DNA of 64,000 nt from Centroberyx gerrardi (lineage: Eukaryota > Chordata > Actinopteri > Beryciformes > Berycidae). Under the pieces are notes generated by a model. The model saw nothing but the letters and a program-made list of their open reading frames with translations, ran no database searches and was not told where the DNA came from. This document shows, one piece after another, positions 58,074 through 64,000 of the stretch. Each line of letters opens with the position of its first letter. Position 1 is the first letter of the stretch. The translations under genes were made by a program, and so were the position numbers. The DNA is taken from positions 11,704,905 through 11,768,904 of the forward strand of contig NC_136019.1 in the NCBI RefSeq assembly GCF_048128805.1, in the 5' to 3' direction.

Positions 58074-59056
58074 GAAATAGTACATTATATGGTGTTAATA
58101 TTTATGAAGGCTGTTCACCGCTTTGCATGTGTGTTGATATGTTGATAAGATATTGATAAAAAATGTTATTTTCAATTTTAAGTTTCAAGCATCAAGTTTT
58201 TCTTGTCATAAATTTATAAAACTTTTTACATTTTGTAAAAAAAAGATAAGATGATGAGTATGAGTATGATGAAAGGTTTTCACCAATACTGTACTTGATT
58301 CATGAACCAAAGATCTAAAACACCTTGTTTAGAAATCTATTTTGGACGCTCCTCTCTTCAGCAAATTAATTGCAGCCTCTGCGATTTGGAAATTGCATAA
58401 GTTCATATTGCGATTTAGATTTTTTTTCAATTAATTGTTCAGCTCTAAATTAAACTCAACTAAATTAAGACCAGATGAGAACTAATTAAGACAAAAATTA
58501 TTAAAAGATAACTAAGGGCAAAATGAAGTGCAGATAGCGGTGGAAGTTGGAGGAAGAGGATGAGATAGGGAGCGACTGCAGTCCTCACTGCGGAGGGAAG
58601 ATCACTCTGTCATATGGGAGGAAGTACAACAGTGTGTCCGTGTGTGTATGAGCTCACGCAAGTGTGTGTGTGTGTGTGTGTAGTCTTTGTGTGAGCAAGT
58701 GAGAGGCATACATTAGTGTTTGCGTACGCACGTCTGCCTGCCAAAGCCCAGTAGCATTTGTGAGAATAAATAAGCTGCTAAAGGTGTTTTGATGGCTCTG
58801 CTGCCTCTCTCCCCTGCATCCTGCATGGCAACAGGTCTTTGCTGTCGGTACACAGACTCTCATATACTGTGAATGAGTTGACAAGAGCGTGGTGAGCGGA
58901 GCCTGGATGTTGCATATTAGGATAAATATATGCATGAAGGTTGTTGATTTGAACTCCCGACCCGCTTCACATCTGAAGATTTTTCGAAGGTTAACGTCAG
59001 TAGTGGGGACACGTGTACGAATAACACAATGCATGAGTTATGTGCAAAGCTCAGAT

Positions 59057-59145
59057 ATAGCTGAGTGGGATAAGTGTCTGGCTCCATGATCAGCACCTGT
59101 GATTCTCAGAATAGGTTTGATTCCTTGTGTTATTGCGAAAAGCAC
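59057..59145 (+). mobile_element. SINE head fragment
   Basis: An A-box-like tagctgagtgggataagtgt and a B-box-like aggtttgattcct are present. A tRNA-like head without a clear body. Confidence 0.4.
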
Positions 59146-61400
59146 GTGCTAGAAAATGATCCTGCAATTTAACATGATTGGCAAAGACACTGGCACCGCT
59201 TACAGAGAATACACATACTGGCTCCTATAAGCTGCTCTGAAGAAATACATGCATAACCTCAACTACAGAGAGGCTGCTAAACACATTATGGATCCTAGAG
59301 ATGGGCATGTAATCAAGACGCACTATAGAATATGTGCATTTATGAGCAGCTCCAAAGAAATTGAAGCCTGCAGGGCTCGCTGCCACTTCACATGTCTGCC
59401 GGCCATGGCTTTCTCTGCAATAACTCCCTTCTAACATCTTTCTGGAGGGTCAAGGAGGAACCATCAGTGAATAAATACAATAAATATATAAAATCAGTAT
59501 ATGAAATTACATAATACAGACTTAGATAACTCTTCTGCTCTTGTATTTGTGTCACTCTTCTGTGACATTTTAATTAATGTGTGGCAATTTTATAGTTTGA
59601 TCATTTCTCTTTTATTATTTCTAAAATACAAATGCCACTTTCCACTTTTAGCTTGATTATCAGTTTTGCAATTGATCTAATAATTTTTCTGCAAACCAGT
59701 ATTTTAGTTTTGGTTAACTGCATGCTTTCCCAAAAGAGGCATCAAATTGTTGTAGATTATCTGCCAAGTTTGTTAGGTGTGTAACTTTGCGGAGGTCATG
59801 CAGATCGTTTTCATTCCCCTGCTTGCTCCCTCTCGATATAAATGCGCATCATGAATAGAAGTTCTCCAGGAAGCACTGTAGCGTGAGGAAATTCGAGTTC
59901 TCGATTTGAAGTATCACTTTAAAGAGTTTACAGGTCTTAAACTGTTTCCTGAGGGGCCAATGGCTGAGACGCCGCTGCTCCCCTGAACACTTCTTTGGGA
60001 TCACATGAAAGGCTTTTCAGTCATTGCGCCTCTTGTGGAAGGTCAAGTGCAGATCAGAGTGAATGCACATAAATGGAGGCTGTTGTTGTAGGTGCAGCGG
60101 GCCCCGTCAGACTGAAAAATTACCATGGCTGCTGGAAGGCAAAGGATGCTTCCTTGCATACAATGAATAACATCACAGCCAAAGGCAAGAGCATGGCAGA
60201 CTACTTCAACAAAGTAGTTTTAAAGAAAGCAAAGTTGTACGATGCTCCTATCTTGCTGTGAGTGTGTGTAAAATAAACTGCGGGCCTTTAAAGCGTAGTT
60301 AAAGGATGCTGCTCGGGGTTTAGCTGCCACACTGTATAACCCCAACCAAACCTGTGCTGAAAAATATTTTAAAGTTGAATTATAGTTTGTTGTTGTAGTA
60401 GAATCTCATTTACCTAAACTGCAGACATCCTAACTGACCAAATAAGCATAATGAACTAAATATGCCACAAGGTGAAAATATATTCTAGTGTGTTGTCATG
60501 TCCTTGTTGAAATGTTTAATTAGAAACCAGCAACAAACTGGATGCTACAGGGAGTTTTGGAACGTGTCTGCAGGCATTTTTTGAAAATTAACCGCCCCCA
60601 GTATTTCAATGCATTGCTGTTATCCAAATTTAATTGGTTTGAGCAAACTCTGTTCCAGTGATCTTCAGATTTCTGAGGCACTAGTGGAGTTTGCTGGAAA
60701 CACCTGTGACAACAATGAGTGAATCATTTTAGCCCACATCCGCAGCCTTGGATTCATAATTGGCTGTTACAGTGGCCTTTGTCATGCTTATCAATACAAG
60801 TAGATGCGCCTCGGTGAGGGACAGTTTTCACTCCAATGAATTACACCTGCATCCGCTGCTATTTATAGACCAGTCAGGGTCCCCAGAGACAACAGCTACA
60901 GCCAACAATCTGAATGGCAGAGATTTGATTAACTACATCACTGTGCTGCCTGATACCTGATGCCTAGTACATTATTTTTCAGACTGAGGCAGGCAGTTAA
61001 ATTCAAAAGGAAAGATGCAAATTCAGGTTTCTCAGTTCGATTTGAAATAGTTCAGCGCATTTACAGTGTGACACTTACCAACAGGGGAATATCTTGAAGG
61101 GAAACTTGTAATATCTGGCCATGTCAGCTGAATGTTGAAATGACAAGTGGCCATTTCCTTCATCACACCTCTATTTTAAATAATCCATCCACCCCTACTA
61201 TTTTACACTATCCATTACATGCAGGCTTTGGTATGATTTGCATGGCTTTGATACGATTCAGGCCAATGTTCCTTCCTAAAGCGATGGATCATAACTGAGT
61301 ACATCACTTGACGTCAGGTGTGATGCTCACACATGCCCAGAGACAGCCGAGTCGTCAAGTCTGCCTTCTGTCTCCCTCTCTGTTTTCCTGCTGTCTGCAT

Positions 61401-61606
61401 CAGTGGTTTTCCAGCCATGTGCCATCGAGGCCCGAGAGTCTGCAGGCTTTCATTCCAACAAAACACTCACAGCAGCTGATTTCACCTCTCAGCACCTTCA
61501 GCCAGAGAGGAGGAACTAATCAGTGAAATCAGCTGCTGTTGTGTTTAGCAGGAATGAAAACCTGCAGACTCTTGAGCCTCAAAAGGCACATGATTGAAAA
61601 CCACTG
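61401..61606. mobile_element. Palindromic MITE, hAT-like ends (206 bp)
   Basis: CAGTGGTTTT at 61401-61410 and AAAACCACTG at 61597-61606 are exact inverted termini of the CAGTGG type seen in some hAT-derived MITEs. Inside, gagtctgcaggctttcattc and cagcagctgatttcac mirror gtgaaatcagctgctg and gaatgaaaacctgcagactc, so the whole element can fold on itself. A related copy lies at 32466-32642. Confidence 0.7.
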
Positions 61607-63682
61607 GGCTATATACATTTAAAAAAACACTAAAAAAGTTGATGGACTGCCCACTCTCCTAAAAAAAGTACATCACTGCTCACGAAGACAAATTTGACCA
61701 CTGTTGCTCTTGAGCAGCGTCAGATATCGGCCCAGTGCATGTGCAAAAGACTCGTCTAGTTTGTGCAGTGCTTTCAGTTGTTTGCCAAGAATCTACCAGG
61801 AAACTAAATGATGTGTTAGGTCAACAAAGTGAAATATGCCTATTGCAATAAGAAATAGTGTGTACTGAATTACTGACCTTCAGTTTACTCTTACTTCACT
61901 TCCTCTTGTCTGGCTGAATAACAGGCAATTCTCTCATTGGCAACTGGTGAAGTTATTACACTTAGTGGATATGTTAAAGGATAATTCCTTGTATTTTCAA
62001 CCTGGTTCTCATTTTCCTAGTTTTTACCATCATGACGATTGATTGTGTAAAAAATTTCGTCACTTATTTCACTGTAGAGCTTTACGTACCCCTCTGCTAC
62101 AGGGAGCGCTGCTCTCCAACACACACCCACAGGGCAAACACAATCCCCAGCAGCTGAAACCAAATTTGTCTTTTCAACACAATAACACTCACACTGCAGT
62201 TACACATACCTTTAGATAGCTGTGATCGAACAATTATCACTACATTTCAGTTATAATAGTCCATTTGACGAAGAAGTGGAAATTAATACTTTTAGCTTGC
62301 TCGCACACTTCCTTGATTACATATCAAGTCATATTAGAAGATGCAGAAAAACAGGATTTTGTTGCTTCAGTTTGGAAACATTCGTTATGTATTTTACTCG
62401 TTGGAATGCCCACATCCAAAATCATTTGTATTTCTGAATTTAAAAATCAACCCGACATGAACTGAAGCAGATATTTCTCGCTTTTGGTGAGTACGGTTGA
62501 TACCTTGGACTGCTGACGTCGGTGGATTCCCTGCTATGTTTACAGCTTGTGTTGACACGCTTACGCAATTTATAATGCCAGCTGGGAGATATCGCAGTCC
62601 GCAAAAAATTCCTACATATGCTAAAGTGAAAAAAACAACAAAAACATGCCTATGAGCAGTGAAAAGTAATCAAGGTTCAAGGCTTGAGCAGACGTAAAAA
62701 AATATTGTGATGCTGTTATTTACCTTTTATAAGATATCTCCAATATACTACTGTGTCCAACGCTCTTTGTGGTAATGGCTTATTGATCAATGGTGGTTAT
62801 CTGACTGAAAAAAGGCGCCGTTCACCGTGGTGTAAACTCTCTACCGCTCATTGGATAACCCTAATCCCTGCTCTCTCAGTGCTTGACATATTTCCTCAGG
62901 TGAGAAATATTGAGTGACCCACAGAGATTTTTGTCCTGCAAATATTTCTGGTGCCAGTAGATAAGGGTGCCACTGCACAGCCTGTCTGTAAAACAAGACA
63001 GTAAAAATGTCTGCAGGCGTTATTGCACCACTACTGTGTTAGCCCACGGTGGGGAATGAAATATTGGCTTTGTCGAATGTTCGGCTCGGGCGTCTGCAGT
63101 GGCCTTGAGGTGTTTGCCATGTGCTAAGTGCGCCACCGTTATATTTAAATAAATGTTTAGCTTGAACTAGAACATCAAAGACTCTGAGTAGGCAATTCCA
63201 ACTTGTTTCTCAATCTGGTGTGGCAAATCCTACCCACTATCTAGCCACTGCCTCCATCGACATCCCTCAAAAATCGAATCTACATGGAACCCCAGCTTCC
63301 AGCGCTTGAAATTGCTTTCTGCACCATGCCTAATCACTCAAAAGGGAATGATCCAACTGGGTGTCTATGATTCGTGTGGGAGAAGAAAATTTGGATCAAC
63401 TTTGCACTGGAGCTGTGTTGGTTAATCTACTGAACATCAAAGAGGAGAAGGAGGAGGGAGGAAGCGGAGAGGGGAATTTATCGCGTGGGCTTGATTGGAA
63501 ATCCAGCGGGGGACTCTGGTCCCTCTGTAATCGTCTGTAATCTCCTGTAGGGTTGTATGTGACCTGTGAGCAGCCGAGAGGCAGCCTATTACCCATCTCC
63601 TGCCGATGGCAGCCCCTGATAGCACACCGTTGGAGGATGACAGGAAATGAGGAGGAGGAGAAGAGGAGCGCACAAGAAAGAG

Positions 63683-63860
<178 letters not shown>

Positions 63861-64000
63861 CTCTCCAACCCAGGCACCATGCAGAAATATAAGGCTACAT
63901 CAAAGTGCCTTCAAGTCGGAGAGCCTTGGAGGAAAGTTGGCCTTTGTTGTTAATGAATTGATTATACTTCCCCAACACTGAGAGATCAATACCAGCTTGT

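Overview
The window is vertebrate nuclear DNA, almost certainly a ray-finned (teleost) fish. Genes are split by GT-AG introns with long AT-rich spacers. Dinucleotide microsatellites are abundant, and tRNA-derived SINEs, MITE-like elements and LINE fragments are scattered throughout. The gene set (zfp91, cntf, a SET/Crypton-type gene, a butyrophilin with B30.2, mfsd8, ttc31, sgcz) has clear vertebrate counterparts. All exon boundaries below were worked out by hand from splice sites, reading phase and remembered family sequences. No alignment or transcript was available.

Layout. 0.5-1.4 kb (+): last coding exon of zfp91. 3.7-5.8 kb (+): complete three-exon cntf, keeping the ZFP91-CNTF neighbourhood known from mammals. 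7.1-13.2 kb (+): an eight-exon gene for a 938-residue protein that joins a partial SET domain, a C2H2-like finger, AT-hook-like stretches, a Crypton-type tyrosine-recombinase domain with lost catalytic residues and a Myb-like tail. 16.0-19.3 kb (-): a butyrophilin-like immune receptor (signal peptide, IgV, IgC, membrane segment, tiny exons, B30.2). 20.8-25.4 kb (+): complete 12-exon mfsd8 (CLN7). 27.4-37.1 kb (+): complete 18-exon ttc31, with a UBA-like segment and a C-terminal RRM. 37.1-43.2 kb: no gene seen, mostly repeats. 43.2-58.0 kb (-): the last five coding exons of sgcz (zeta-sarcoglycan), whose start lies beyond the window.

The 12-kb sgcz intron between 44.26 and 56.24 kb carries a nested two-exon gene of unknown function (48.4-49.4 kb, -), a decayed TRIM pseudogene (50.8-52.2 kb, +), a B30.2-like fragment (54.4 kb, +) and several mobile elements. 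The last 6 kb is sgcz intron with no recognisable gene, ending in a long GA repeat.

The genes do not form one pathway. Most notable are the SET/Crypton fusion with its degenerate recombinase, the nested unknown gene, the UBA-RRM architecture of ttc31, a CLEAR-like box upstream of the lysosomal gene mfsd8, and microsatellites lying on or beside splice sites.
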